Below are positions 14,801 to 21,815 of a stretch of 39,363 nucleotides of DNA, one piece after another. The stretch is taken from positions 1 through 39,363 of the IMG/VR virus record IMGVR_UViG_3300036792_000223, one strand, 5' to 3'. Positions within the stretch are counted from its first letter, which is position 1; every line of letters begins with the position of its first letter. The notes under the pieces are model-generated. The model searched no databases and had not been told where the DNA came from. It was given only the letters and a program-made list of their open reading frames with translations. A program made the position numbers and the translations under genes. This DNA is from a virus.

Positions 14801-15951
14801 TTGTCGTCCTTCGCGATCATGCGCTCGCGCGTGGTGGGGTTGATCCAGCTGGGCGCTGGCGGCTTGTTGTGCGCCATGAGGCTCAGCAGGGTGCGCAGGT
14901 GCGCGAGCTCGGTGATGCAGCTCTCACCGGCGCGCAGCTCCCGGTGCATCGTGTACGGCGGGTACGTCGCCGGGACGTAGCTCCACGGGATCTTCGGCTC
15001 GGGGAACCAGCGGCGCGCGTTCGGCGGCGCAACGCCGGAGAACAGCGCGAGGCGGTCCTCGACGGCGTCCTCGGGCTTGATGCGCGGCAGCGGAGTGACG
15101 CGGGCGCCGTTCACGTGCCCGTCGCGCTCGGTCCAGCCGATGCCGCGCGCCTCGGAGATGGATGCGGCCAGTCCCGCGAGCTCGGCCGGCCCGATGGTGC
15201 CGGCGTAGCGCTGATGGCGCTCGGCTTTCTTCTCCGGGGTGTCGTCGTACCAGCCGCTGTCGAGGTCGTCGATGCTGCGCACGCGCCCGTCGAAGACCAG
15301 GGCGCCGCCGACGGTTTCGATGCGCAGGTGGGTGATGTTCCAGCCGCGGCCGCTGGCGATGAGGATCGCGGCGGGGTCGGCGAGGACTTCGCGCGCCCAC
15401 TCGGCGGCCGCGGCCTGTGCGGCGCGGGACTGCTCGCACCAGCGCTTGAATGTCACGTCGCGGACGCAGCCGGCGCAGTACCGGGTGCGCAGCGGCCGGA
15501 GTTCGGGCAGCGGCCGCCGACTCGGTTTGGAGCAGCCGGCGCAGGTGCGCGCCTCGGCCCAGGCGGCCGCGCGCGCCGGGCTGAGCTTGGTTCGCTGCAG
15601 GGTGTCGACAATGGCATACAGGTCGGCGATGTCGCGGCGCTTGTAGATCGCGACCGGCTTCTGGTCGGGTGCGGGTTCGCGGTTGTGCTCGATGCGCAGC
15701 GCGGTGCGGGCGGCGAGCAGCTCCAGGGGCAGGTTGCCGTACGAGTACTCGTCGTCGTGCAGGACCTTGATGGTCCAGTCTGCCGGGTTGAACGGGATGG
15801 CGCGGTCGGCGGCGACGGCCAGGCGCAGGCCGGCCTTGCGCGCGCCGGGCCGCGGCGGCAGGACGACGCCTGTTCGGTCGCGCTTGCCGGGCGCACTGAT
15901 CTTGACCAGGTAGCCGATCAGGTTGGTCACGCGTTCGGTGAGGTCGGCCAT
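14797..15951 (-). CDS. 384-residue early protein with Cys-rich centre, perhaps a degenerate exonuclease relative
   Basis: ATG 15951 has AAGGAG eight bases upstream. Residues 1-120 contain a strand-rich domain (NLIGYLVKISAPGKRDRTGV, DWTIKVLHDDEYSYG). A zinc-like motif follows: TCAGCSKPSRRPLPELRPLR and YCAGCVRDVTFKRWC. After it comes AAAAEWAREVLADPAAILIAS. In Streptomyces mobile elements such a Cys-rich piece plus WAR-x-x-LADP often precedes a DEDD exonuclease with DTETTGL. Here that motif is not present, so the protein may be a related but inactive form, or unrelated. The end is a Pro-rich, Trp-containing stretch. Its function is not known. Confidence 0.6.
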   Translation of the reverse strand: MADLTERVTNLIGYLVKISAPGKRDRTGVVLPPRPGARKAGLRLAVAADRAIPFNPADWTIKVLHDDEYSYGNLPLELLAARTALRIEHNREPAPDQKPVAIYKRRDIADLYAIVDTLQRTKLSPARAAAWAEARTCAGCSKPSRRPLPELRPLRTRYCAGCVRDVTFKRWCEQSRAAQAAAAEWAREVLADPAAILIASGRGWNITHLRIETVGGALVFDGRVRSIDDLDSGWYDDTPEKKAERHQRYAGTIGPAELAGLAASISEARGIGWTERDGHVNGARVTPLPRIKPEDAVEDRLALFSGVAPPNARRWFPEPKIPWSYVPATYPPYTMHRELRAGESCITELAHLRTLLSLMAHNKPPAPSWINPTTRERMIAKDDK

Positions 15952-16511
15952 GGCTCCTTCTTCGCGATCGAGGCAATCGGTCGGATCTTGATGGGGGCGG
16001 TACTCAGCACCGCGCCGGTGATGTTGGCCGAGGTCGGGGGGGCGTTTTTGCTGCGCACGCCGATGTCGTAGCGGCTGTACCAGGCCATGAACCAGGGCTC
16101 GGACGGGTCGCCGGCGCGGTTCGGCCCCATGATCAGGCCGGGGCAGTTACAGCCCGGGTCGTCGCAGGGCATGCCGTCGAGATTGGGGGCGTGCTTGGCG
16201 TAGGTGGGCATGCGGCCGCTGACCATCGGGCAGGCCTGGATCGAGTACTTCGCGCACACCGGGTGCAGCGGCGGCTCGCTGGAGAACCCCTCGTCGATCT
16301 GCTTCTGGATCATCAGGAACAGGTAGGGCCGCTGTTCGAGATGGCGGCCGCACACCTGGCACAGGCCGTTCAGCAGGCACTCGGCGATGCGCCGGCTGCG
16401 GGTCCGGCCGAGGTAGGCGCGGCCGCCGGATTCCAGGCTGATATACGGCACGACCAGGCCGTTGTGGGTCGGCCGATGCGCCAGGAACTGCGGGATCAGC
16501 GGGACGGCCAT
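15927..16511 (-). CDS. conserved actinobacterial protein of the type mis-annotated as cell envelope OmpA
   Basis: This gene encodes 194 residues from ATG 16511. It begins MAVPLIPQFLAHRPTHNG, then YLGRTRSRRIAECLLNGLCQ, VCGRHLE, LHPVCAKYS and ACPMVSGRM. This chain of motifs belongs to a common Streptomyces family labelled 'cell envelope biogenesis protein OmpA', a label I think is wrong: there is no signal peptide or OmpA domain and it has several Cys pairs. It recurs near phage and plasmid early genes. The real function is unknown. It overlaps the next gene by 25 bases. Confidence 0.75.
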   Translation of the reverse strand: MAVPLIPQFLAHRPTHNGLVVPYISLESGGRAYLGRTRSRRIAECLLNGLCQVCGRHLEQRPYLFLMIQKQIDEGFSSEPPLHPVCAKYSIQACPMVSGRMPTYAKHAPNLDGMPCDDPGCNCPGLIMGPNRAGDPSEPWFMAWYSRYDIGVRSKNAPPTSANITGAVLSTAPIKIRPIASIAKKEPWPTSPNA

Positions 16512-16834
16512 CAGCTGCTCTCCTCCGGCCGGGCCACGCTCCACACACGGAGGCTGGCGTGCAGGCTGATGTCGTTTTCCCGGGTGATCGCGCCCTCAGT
16601 CGACAGGTTGAGCAGCGCCTTGGCGAGGCTGTGCTTCCTGGCGCGAAGCACGCCGTACAGCTCGCCTTCGGGCAGCGGTCCGAAGTACGTCAGTGCGATC
16701 AGGATGCGGCGTTCGCGGCGCCGGGTGATCGGGCCCCGAATGCCGACGGTGCTTCGCTGTCGCGGCTCGACCGGGAGGCCGGTGGCCTCAAGGGACATCT
16801 CGATCTCGTCATCGTCGGGCGGTTCGAACGTCAT
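16511..16834 (-). CDS. putative winged-helix early regulator
   Basis: This gene encodes 107 residues (ATG 16834, GAGAG upstream). After an acidic N-terminus the core RRERRILIALTYFGPLPEG, ELYGVLRARKHSLAKALLNL and STEGAITREND gives helix, helix-turn-helix and a wing-like hairpin, so a winged-helix DNA-binding protein is likely. It could repress or activate part of the early operon. The stop overlaps the next start by one base. Confidence 0.6.
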   Translation of the reverse strand: MTFEPPDDDEIEMSLEATGLPVEPRQRSTVGIRGPITRRRERRILIALTYFGPLPEGELYGVLRARKHSLAKALLNLSTEGAITRENDISLHASLRVWSVARPEESS

Positions 16835-16885
16835 CGGTCAGCTCTCTTCGATCTTCACTGGATTGATCTTGGTCTGTTGTGAGGT

Positions 16886-17005
16886 CTAGCCGCGGTCGCT
16901 CAAGACCCAGATGACGACGGCCGCGAAGGTGAGGCACAGGCCCAGGACCAGGACGTCCAGGGGCGTGGGCTTGTGGAAGATGTCGGCGAGCGCCGGGTTC
17001 GTCAT
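16886..17005 (-). CDS. 39-residue single-span membrane peptide
   Basis: This short gene starts at ATG 17005 with AAGGAG nine bases upstream. The product, MTNPALADIFHKPTPLDVLV then LGLCLTFAAVVIWVL and SDRG, has one transmembrane helix. It is between the sigma factor and winged-helix genes, and its own strong ribosome site supports expression. Small phage membrane peptides of this kind can act in superinfection control, envelope stress or lysis, but no signal here identifies one. Confidence 0.65.
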   Translation of the reverse strand: MTNPALADIFHKPTPLDVLVLGLCLTFAAVVIWVLSDRG

Positions 17006-17032
17006 GGCTGGCTCCTTGGTGGGTTGTGACGG

Positions 17033-17659
17033 TCAGCGCGCGCCGTCGTCGGCGAGCGCCGGGTCGGCGGCGATGAGCCGGCCGAGCGTGCGTACGGCGC
17101 GGTACTGCAGGGTCTTGATGGCGCCCTCGTTCTTGCCGAGCTCCTGGGCGGTCGCGGCGACGCTGAGGTCGGCCAGGAAACGGTGCTCGATGCAGGCACG
17201 CTGATCGGGGTTCAGCCGGGCTATCGCCTCACGGACGGCGGCATCCTGGAGCCGCGCTAAGACATCGACCTCGGGGCTCTGCTCGGTCTCGTCGGTGTCG
17301 AACATCTCGCCGGTGCAGACCTCCATGCGGTACCGGCTGGACTTGAAGTGGTCGGCGATCAGGTTGCGGGCGATAGTGACCAGCCAGGCCCCGAAGTCGC
17401 GGCCCTGCCAGGCGAAGCTGGTGATGCGGCGCAGCGCGCGCGCGAAGGTTTCGCTGGTGAGGTCCTCGGCCAGGGCGTGAGTCGAGACGCGGTAGTAGAC
17501 GTAGCGGAAGACGGTGTCGCGGTAGATCCGGTACAGCTCGCCGAAGGCCTCGGCGTCGCCGTCCTGGGCACGGCGTACGAGGTGCCGCATCGCCTCGGTC
17601 TCGCCGTCGCCGGCGGCCGGCGCGGCATCGTGGGCGCCGGTGCGCTGCCCGGGGATCAT
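17033..17659 (-). CDS. ECF-type sigma-70 factor
   Basis: This gene encodes 208 residues from ATG 17659, overlapping the previous stop as ATGA. Sigma region 2 spans about 25-110: EAFGELYRIYRDTVFRYVYY, then HALAEDLTSETFARALRRI and FGAWLVTIARNLIADHFKSS. Region 4 spans about 145-195: IARLNPDQRACIEHRFLADL, SVAATAQELGKNEGAIKTLQ, with the helix-turn-helix typical of promoter -35 recognition. There is no sigma 1.1 or region 3, as in ECF factors. It would direct host RNA polymerase to chosen promoters. Such factors are found in Streptomyces integrative plasmids and some phages; its targets are not known. Confidence 0.9.
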   Translation of the reverse strand: MIPGQRTGAHDAAPAAGDGETEAMRHLVRRAQDGDAEAFGELYRIYRDTVFRYVYYRVSTHALAEDLTSETFARALRRITSFAWQGRDFGAWLVTIARNLIADHFKSSRYRMEVCTGEMFDTDETEQSPEVDVLARLQDAAVREAIARLNPDQRACIEHRFLADLSVAATAQELGKNEGAIKTLQYRAVRTLGRLIAADPALADDGAR

Positions 17660-17964
17660 GGCGCGGTCCTTGGGGCGGGCACGGTCGGCAGCCAGCGCCC
17701 GCCGATGCGGGCGATCCAGCCGGCTTCCACTGCCCGCGACACGAACCGGGCCACCAGGCCGACGTGCAGGCCGGTCTGCTCGGACAGCTCCTCGATCGAG
17801 ATCGAGAACTCCTCGCCGGCGTCGGCGGCCGCGGCCGCGGCGTCGGATGCCGTCCACAGCAGCAGGCGAGCGAGCGGCGGCAGCGCCGAGGCGCGGATCG
17901 CGGCGCCGATCCGGATCTGTTCAGCGCGCGCCGGGGTGAGCTCGGCGGCGGGTTCGGTGGTCAT
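17656..17964 (-). CDS. small winged-helix protein paired with the sigma factor
   Basis: This gene encodes 102 residues from ATG 17964 (ATGA overlap). The first half is Ala-rich and helical (RIGAAIRASALPPLARLLLW); the second gives ISIEELSEQTGLHVGLVARF and VSRAVEAGWIARIGGRW, the layout of a winged helix-turn-helix with wing. It overlaps the sigma factor gene by four bases and the initiator gene by four, so the three are co-translated. It may regulate or assist the initiator or the sigma factor. Confidence 0.65.
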   Translation of the reverse strand: MTTEPAAELTPARAEQIRIGAAIRASALPPLARLLLWTASDAAAAAADAGEEFSISIEELSEQTGLHVGLVARFVSRAVEAGWIARIGGRWLPTVPAPRTAP

Positions 17965-19028
17965 GCGTGCTCTTTCTGGGCGTCGTTGGGCCTGGGTGAG
18001 GGGATCGACCGGCTGTAGGCGGCGCCGGTCGTGGGCGGCGCGTCGAACTCCTGGGGTGCGGCACGGGCGTCCGCGGCGCAGCTGTGGCACAGGCCGGATT
18101 CGGTGAGTTCGACCAGCGGATGGACCTGGCACAGGCGCCGCGGCGGTTTGGGAACGGGGGCCGGCGGCGGTGGCGGCGCGGCGGCGGGGCGCATGCGGGC
18201 CAGAGCCTTGGTCAGGCTGTCCGGGGTGATCTGCTGCCCGGCGACCGCGAGGGCGTTGAGGGCGTGCGCGGCGGCGTCGCGGGGTACGCCGTTGTCGGCG
18301 ACGGCGGTGATCACCACGGCGCGGACGGCCTGGCGCCGCTGGGCGCTGCCGGCGCCGTGGACGCGCCAGAACGCGTCGGTCAGTTCCTCGGCGGTCTGCA
18401 GTCGTTGGGCTCGATCGCCGGCGGCGGCCGGTGGCTTTTGGTGGTCTTGGTGGTCTTGGTGGTCTTCCTTATATAGAGGTGTCACGCTGACACCCCCGGG
18501 GTGGCTGTCTGACACCCCATGGAGTGGCTGTGTGACACCCCACTGGTCGGATGGGGTGTCAGCCTGAATACAGCTGGGGTCGCTGTCTGACACCCCGGCT
18601 GTATTCAGCGGGACACCCGGTTGCCGCGCGAGATCGGCGTGCGGCTCGGCCTCGCCGCCCTGCAGCATGCGGCCCAGTTGATGCGCAGCGCGCTCGTGGT
18701 CGCGGTGCGCACCCTCGGCCGGGATGGCCAAGCGGTACTTGATCCGGGCGTGCCGGACGCTCTCCTCCGGCGAGGGACGGATCAGGATGAGCCATCCCTC
18801 GGCCTCGAGCTCCCCGCGGCGCCGGATCACAGTGGACTTCGACAGGCCGGTCTCGCGGGCCAGCTGCGCGGTGGACGGGGTACGGCGCGGCGGCAGCTCC
18901 GACGTGAGGTTGTCGGCGATATCCGCCAGGACGTGCATGATGTGCCGGCTATCCGAGTGCAGCGACGAAGCGCGCAGGGCCCGGCGGACACGCCAGGTCG
19001 GCAGCGGCTCCGAAGCGCGGGCGCTCAC
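17961..19028 (-). CDS. candidate replication initiator with internal origin repeats
   Basis: This gene encodes 355 residues from GTG 19028 (GTGA overlap). Residues about 20-105 give a winged-helix domain: HIMHVLADIADNLTSELPPR, STAQLARETGLSKSTVIRRR, GELEAEGWLILIRPS. A long low-complexity linker follows, in which the DNA holds iteron-like repeats. The C-terminal part contains AQRLQTAEELTDAFWRVHGA, a helical segment and a final zinc-like pair CQVHPLVELTESGLCHSC. An N-terminal DNA-binding domain, an origin-bearing linker and a C-terminal partner domain is the plan of lambda O-type initiators. No phage polymerase or helicase gene is seen, so it would load host replication enzymes. This is inference from layout. 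Confidence 0.7.
   Translation of the reverse strand: MSARASEPLPTWRVRRALRASSLHSDSRHIMHVLADIADNLTSELPPRRTPSTAQLARETGLSKSTVIRRRGELEAEGWLILIRPSPEESVRHARIKYRLAIPAEGAHRDHERAAHQLGRMLQGGEAEPHADLARQPGVPLNTAGVSDSDPSCIQADTPSDQWGVTQPLHGVSDSHPGGVSVTPLYKEDHQDHQDHQKPPAAAGDRAQRLQTAEELTDAFWRVHGAGSAQRRQAVRAVVITAVADNGVPRDAAAHALNALAVAGQQITPDSLTKALARMRPAAAPPPPPAPVPKPPRRLCQVHPLVELTESGLCHSCAADARAAPQEFDAPPTTGAAYSRSIPSPRPNDAQKEHA
18440..18620. other. candidate replication origin: iterons, AT-rich box and inverted repeat inside the initiator gene
   Basis: TGACACCCC occurs at 18488, 18510, 18533 and 18588 on plus, and in reverse (GGGGTGTCA) at 18553. Spacings of 22 and 23 bases are two helical turns. Before them lie three tandem GGTGGTCTT units (18440-18466) and an AT-rich CTTATATAGA. 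A 17-bp inverted repeat (CTGAATACAGCTGGGGT at 18564-18580, its complement at 18592-18608, one mismatch) flanks the last iteron. Confidence 0.6.
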
Positions 19029-19375
19029 CGGGGCAGCTCCGGTCCAGCCGGACCGTGGGTGTCGTTGGCCGCGCGCACCTTGTCCAGGACTTCGCGCAGG
19101 TGGGCATAGAAGTCGCCCTGTTCGGCCTTCAGGCGGCGCAGCTCGAGCTCCGCGGCCGCCAGGCGCTGCTCGTGCCAGCACGGCGGCGTGCACCGACCGG
19201 CGGCCCTGTCGACGCGGTTCTGCAGGACGGCGTTCTGCGACTCGAGCTGAACCACCCGGCGGTTCGCTGCTTTCAGCGCGCGAACGTCGTCGGGGCCCGG
19301 CGGCGGCGACGCGCGCCGGAGGAACCGCGGCCGCCTTCGTGGTGCGGCCTTGTCTCGGTCTTGCGATGTGGTCAC
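19025..19375 (-). CDS. coiled-coil early protein, unknown
   Basis: This gene encodes 116 residues from GTG 19375. The N-terminus is basic (RRRPRFLRRAS), then a coiled coil: DVRALKAANRRVVQLESQNA, VLQNRVDRAAG and, after a Cys motif CTPPC, ELELRRLKAEQGDFYAHLRE. It may dimerise and could bind DNA through its basic start. Similar proteins often precede actinobacterial replication genes. Its start is weakly supported because the ribosome site is poor. Confidence 0.6.
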   Translation of the reverse strand: MTTSQDRDKAAPRRRPRFLRRASPPPGPDDVRALKAANRRVVQLESQNAVLQNRVDRAAGRCTPPCWHEQRLAAAELELRRLKAEQGDFYAHLREVLDKVRAANDTHGPAGPELPR

Positions 19376-19416
19376 TGGCTTTCCCGTGGGACGTGGATCA
19401 GGTGTGGGAGGTCGAG

Positions 19417-19546
19417 GGCCGCGCCGACCGGGATAGGGTCGGCGCGGCCGGTCGCCGGCTTCCTAAGGGCCGGCGTGGCCCGCGGCCGGCCGGGCGGGGG
19501 CCGGTCGCGGGATCAAGGGCCGGGCGGCCCGCGGCCACCGCCCGGC
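19417..19546. terminator. cluster of three GC-rich hairpins in an intergenic region
   Basis: Three perfect stems follow one another: 12 bp (19417-19428 with 19438-19449, nine-base loop), 7 bp (19453-19459 with 19469-19475) and 9 bp (19519-19527 with 19538-19546). They fill the gap between the coiled-coil gene's start and the next gene's stop. They may form a strong terminator or regulated attenuator on the minus strand; a promoter for the initiator segment may also lie here. Confidence 0.6.
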
Positions 19547-19557
19547 GGCTCAGGGGG

Positions 19558-19926
19558 TCAGCCGTCGTGGCGCGCTATCGTCGGGCACGCATAGGGGATG
19601 GGGCGCCCGGCGAGCTCGGAGCAGTGAGCACAGACCACGAGGCCGGGGAGCGTCTCAATGGGTTCGTGCAGCTGCTGCACGGTGTCGCATCGCTCCTGCT
19701 GGCCGGCGCGCTGCTGTATCAGGGCGCGGTCCAGCAGTCCGGCCTTGGCGGTCTCCACCAGCCGGGGCACGTCGCCGAGCGCCTCCAGCAGCGTCTCGAA
19801 GGCCTTCGCCGGGGCGGGAAGCTCCTGCTGCAGTACCTCCACCACGTGCTTGGCGAAGCTGCCGCGCGCGGCAGCGGCCTCCAGGTAGCCGAGGTCGACG
19901 GTGAGGTTCTTAGGGGTAGCGGTCAT
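19558..19926 (-). CDS. early protein with C-terminal zinc-like motif
   Basis: This gene encodes 122 residues from ATG 19926 (ATGA overlap). It runs as helices: DLGYLEAAAARGSFAKHVVE, VLQQELPAPAKAFETLLEAL, then LLDRALIQQRAGQQERCDTV, and ends GLVVCAHCSELAGRPIPYAC. The CAHC...C arrangement suggests a zinc knuckle. It is the last gene before the hairpin cluster, so it may be highly transcribed. No family is recognised. Confidence 0.7.
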   Translation of the reverse strand: MTATPKNLTVDLGYLEAAAARGSFAKHVVEVLQQELPAPAKAFETLLEALGDVPRLVETAKAGLLDRALIQQRAGQQERCDTVQQLHEPIETLPGLVVCAHCSELAGRPIPYACPTIARHDG

Positions 19927-20459
19927 GTCGAGCTCGGCGAGCGGTGCGCGTACAGGTCCTCGTACTGGCCGCCCTCGGTCGCGCTCCTCCACCCGGGCGC
20001 CTCAGGCCAGTCGCGCGACGCCGGCCGCGTCACGTACGGGTTGAGCGGATCGGACTGGTGGCGGAGCATGTCCTGGAACGCCGGGTCGCGCAGCGGCGCG
20101 GACGCGGGCCCGGGCGCGCCGGGCACGCGACGGTGCTCCGGATCGCGCTGTGCCTCAGGCTCGGGCCCGGAGACGCTCTCCTCCTGCTCCGGCCCGGCCG
20201 GCGGCCGCCAGACTCCGCGCTCCGGCTTGGGCGCGCGGTGCCGCCGCTTGGCCTGCAGGTGCTCCTCATAGCGGAGGAAACCGAACCGAACGCCGTGCCA
20301 GCCGAACGACGCCACGGCGCCGGCCGCGCCGACGACGGCCAGGAGCCGGTCGGTGTACGTCAGGCCGGCGGCCGTGCTCTGCGCGAGCGCCGCGAGGAGG
20401 ATGCCGGCGCCGATGGCCCCGGCGCAGATCTGGGCGAGGCGGATGGTGGATCTGGTCAC
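19923..20459 (-). CDS. two-span membrane protein, unknown
   Basis: This gene encodes 178 residues from GTG 20459 (GTGA overlap). Residues 1-60 carry two membrane helices: LAQICAGAIGAGILLAALAQ and RLLAVVGAAGAVASFGWHGV. The remainder is a long cytoplasmic tail rich in E, R and P, with repeated KPERGVWRPPAGPEQEE style, ending QYEDLYAHRSPSST. It could anchor a complex at the membrane. The tail is mostly disordered. Confidence 0.65.
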   Translation of the reverse strand: MTRSTIRLAQICAGAIGAGILLAALAQSTAAGLTYTDRLLAVVGAAGAVASFGWHGVRFGFLRYEEHLQAKRRHRAPKPERGVWRPPAGPEQEESVSGPEPEAQRDPEHRRVPGAPGPASAPLRDPAFQDMLRHQSDPLNPYVTRPASRDWPEAPGWRSATEGGQYEDLYAHRSPSST

Positions 20460-21163
20460 GGCGCGTCTCCCGGCGGCTCGGTGTTGGTGGACTTGGTCTG
20501 GTCGTCGGGGCCGGTGCCGATGTACTCGGCGAGCTGGGCGTTCAGGAGGACCTGGCACGTTGAGCACGTCACGTCGCCGGCGAACAGCGCAATGCGGGAA
20601 CCGCTGGGGGCACCGCAGCGCGGCTGCTCGGACCCGTCCGGCTGCAGGGCGTGCTTGATCTCGGGCGCGGGCGCCTCGGGCTTCTCGACGACCGAGCCGC
20701 CGCGGCCAGCCAGGAGCGCTCGGCACTCACGACATGTCACGTCGGAGTCGACCAGCGTGACGCGAGAGGTACGAGGGGCGGCGCACCGCGGCGTCCCGGG
20801 CATCCCCGGGATAAGGGCGTGGACGGCGTCGGGGCTGTTGCCGTCGACGGGTGCCTGGTCCTTGGCCTGCCACTCGCCGTCGACCCACTTCGCGAACCTG
20901 GTCAGGTTGTGCCAGTAGTGGTCCCGCGGCTGGTGGTGATACAGCGGCGGCTCGACCTTGCCAAGCCAGCGCCGGATGATCTCGTAGGTGAGGCGGGTCG
21001 TCAGCTCGCAGGCGTCCTTGTCCGCGTACGGCGCCGGGTTCGCCTGCGCGAGGTGCCAGTACAGCGCCAGCTTCGCGTCGCTGATCCGGCGCAGGTCCTC
21101 GTTCGGGATGGTGATCGTGATCTCCATCGGGGGCTTGGGCTCCCACGGCTTCGACGCGGCCAT
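20456..21163 (-). CDS. protein with duplicated H-C-C-C zinc knuckles
   Basis: This gene encodes 235 residues. ATG 21163 overlaps the preceding stop (TGATG). The N-terminal half has a helical domain (IPNEDLRRISDAKLALYWHL, LTTRLTYEIIRRWLG). The C-terminal half repeats one unit twice: HALIPGMPGTPRCAAPRTSR followed by VTLVDSDVTCRECRALL, then HALQPDGSEQPRCGAPSGSR followed by IALFAGDVTCSTCQVLL. Each unit holds His, Cys and CxxC, a likely zinc knuckle. Such knuckles are known in actinobacterial proteins; a nucleic-acid or protein-binding role is inferred. Confidence 0.7.
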   Translation of the reverse strand: MAASKPWEPKPPMEITITIPNEDLRRISDAKLALYWHLAQANPAPYADKDACELTTRLTYEIIRRWLGKVEPPLYHHQPRDHYWHNLTRFAKWVDGEWQAKDQAPVDGNSPDAVHALIPGMPGTPRCAAPRTSRVTLVDSDVTCRECRALLAGRGGSVVEKPEAPAPEIKHALQPDGSEQPRCGAPSGSRIALFAGDVTCSTCQVLLNAQLAEYIGTGPDDQTKSTNTEPPGDAP

Positions 21164-21543
21164 CACACACGCTCCGATCCGGACGGCTCCTGGGCGGCGG
21201 ACTCGGTGAGGTCGTCGGGACAGGCAGAGCCCCAGATGTGGAGCTCAACGCCCTGCCACTCGCCTCCGGCCGTGATCTGGGTCAGGCCGGTGTTACCGTG
21301 CGGCCGCTCGGTCACGGCCAGGCCGAACTTCTCGGCGTAGGGGCGGATCTGCGCGCGCAGCTCCGGGGCGGGCGGCGTCGGGTTGACGTGGAAGAACCCT
21401 TCGAGCCGCGGCGTCGCGAGCTGCAGGTCCGCGTAGGAGTGCATGCTCCAGTTGCTCGGCATCGGCAAGGTGCCATCGAGGAGGATCACCGAGAGAACTC
21501 GGACGCACAGGGCGTGGTCGGCGGCGGGCAGGGGCTTGCTCAC
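21163..21543 (-). CDS. small early protein, unknown
   Basis: This gene encodes 126 residues from GTG 21543 (GTGA overlap with the preceding stop). A helical N-terminus (LPAADHALCVRVLSVILLDG) leads to an alpha/beta segment (MHSYADLQLATPRLEGFFHV, then QIRPYAEKFGLAVTERP) and a final strand (EWQGVELHIWG). It resembles small alpha/beta proteins of actinobacterial mobile elements. I see no catalytic motif. Confidence 0.65.
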   Translation of the reverse strand: MSKPLPAADHALCVRVLSVILLDGTLPMPSNWSMHSYADLQLATPRLEGFFHVNPTPPAPELRAQIRPYAEKFGLAVTERPHGNTGLTQITAGGEWQGVELHIWGSACPDDLTESAAQEPSGSERV

Positions 21544-21815
21544 TGGAGACCGCCAATCCGGCGCACCTCGGAGGCGGCCAGGGTGTAGCCGGCCGCGAAC
21601 GACCGGGAGAAGTTGAGGTCGTACTCGGTGCTCCGGCGCACCTGGTTCAGCGCGTAGTCGAAAGCGGCGACGTCGTCGGGCCCGTGGCAGACCGCCAGGC
21701 GCAGCGCGTGGTGAATGCCCGTGGCCAGGCCGCACACCGCGGGCGTCTCGCCCAGGAGCGGGACCTGGTCGGCGGACAGTAGCGCCAGCACCGGCCGGCG
21801 ACCCGAGGAGACCAT
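21540..21815 (-). CDS. small early protein, unknown
   Basis: This gene encodes 91 residues from ATG 21815 (TGATG overlap); a GTG one codon upstream is an alternative. It reads as helices: VLALLSADQVPLLGETPAVC, HHALRLAVCHGPDDVAAFDY, then SRSFAAGYTLAASEVRRIG. Two cysteines are not arranged as a metal site. It continues the tight chain of small coupled genes. Confidence 0.65.
   Translation of the reverse strand: MVSSGRRPVLALLSADQVPLLGETPAVCGLATGIHHALRLAVCHGPDDVAAFDYALNQVRRSTEYDLNFSRSFAAGYTLAASEVRRIGGLQ

Noticed and set aside
18440-18620. CRISPR-like array
   Set aside because: Repeats are only 9 bases, partly inverted, without regular spacers, and lie within a coding gene; an iteron set fits better.
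18724-20271. Long plus-strand reading frame opposite the early genes
   Set aside because: High GC makes long open frames on the other strand; it has no ribosome site, crosses several hairpins and three coupled minus genes, and its protein is Arg/Gly/Ala noise.
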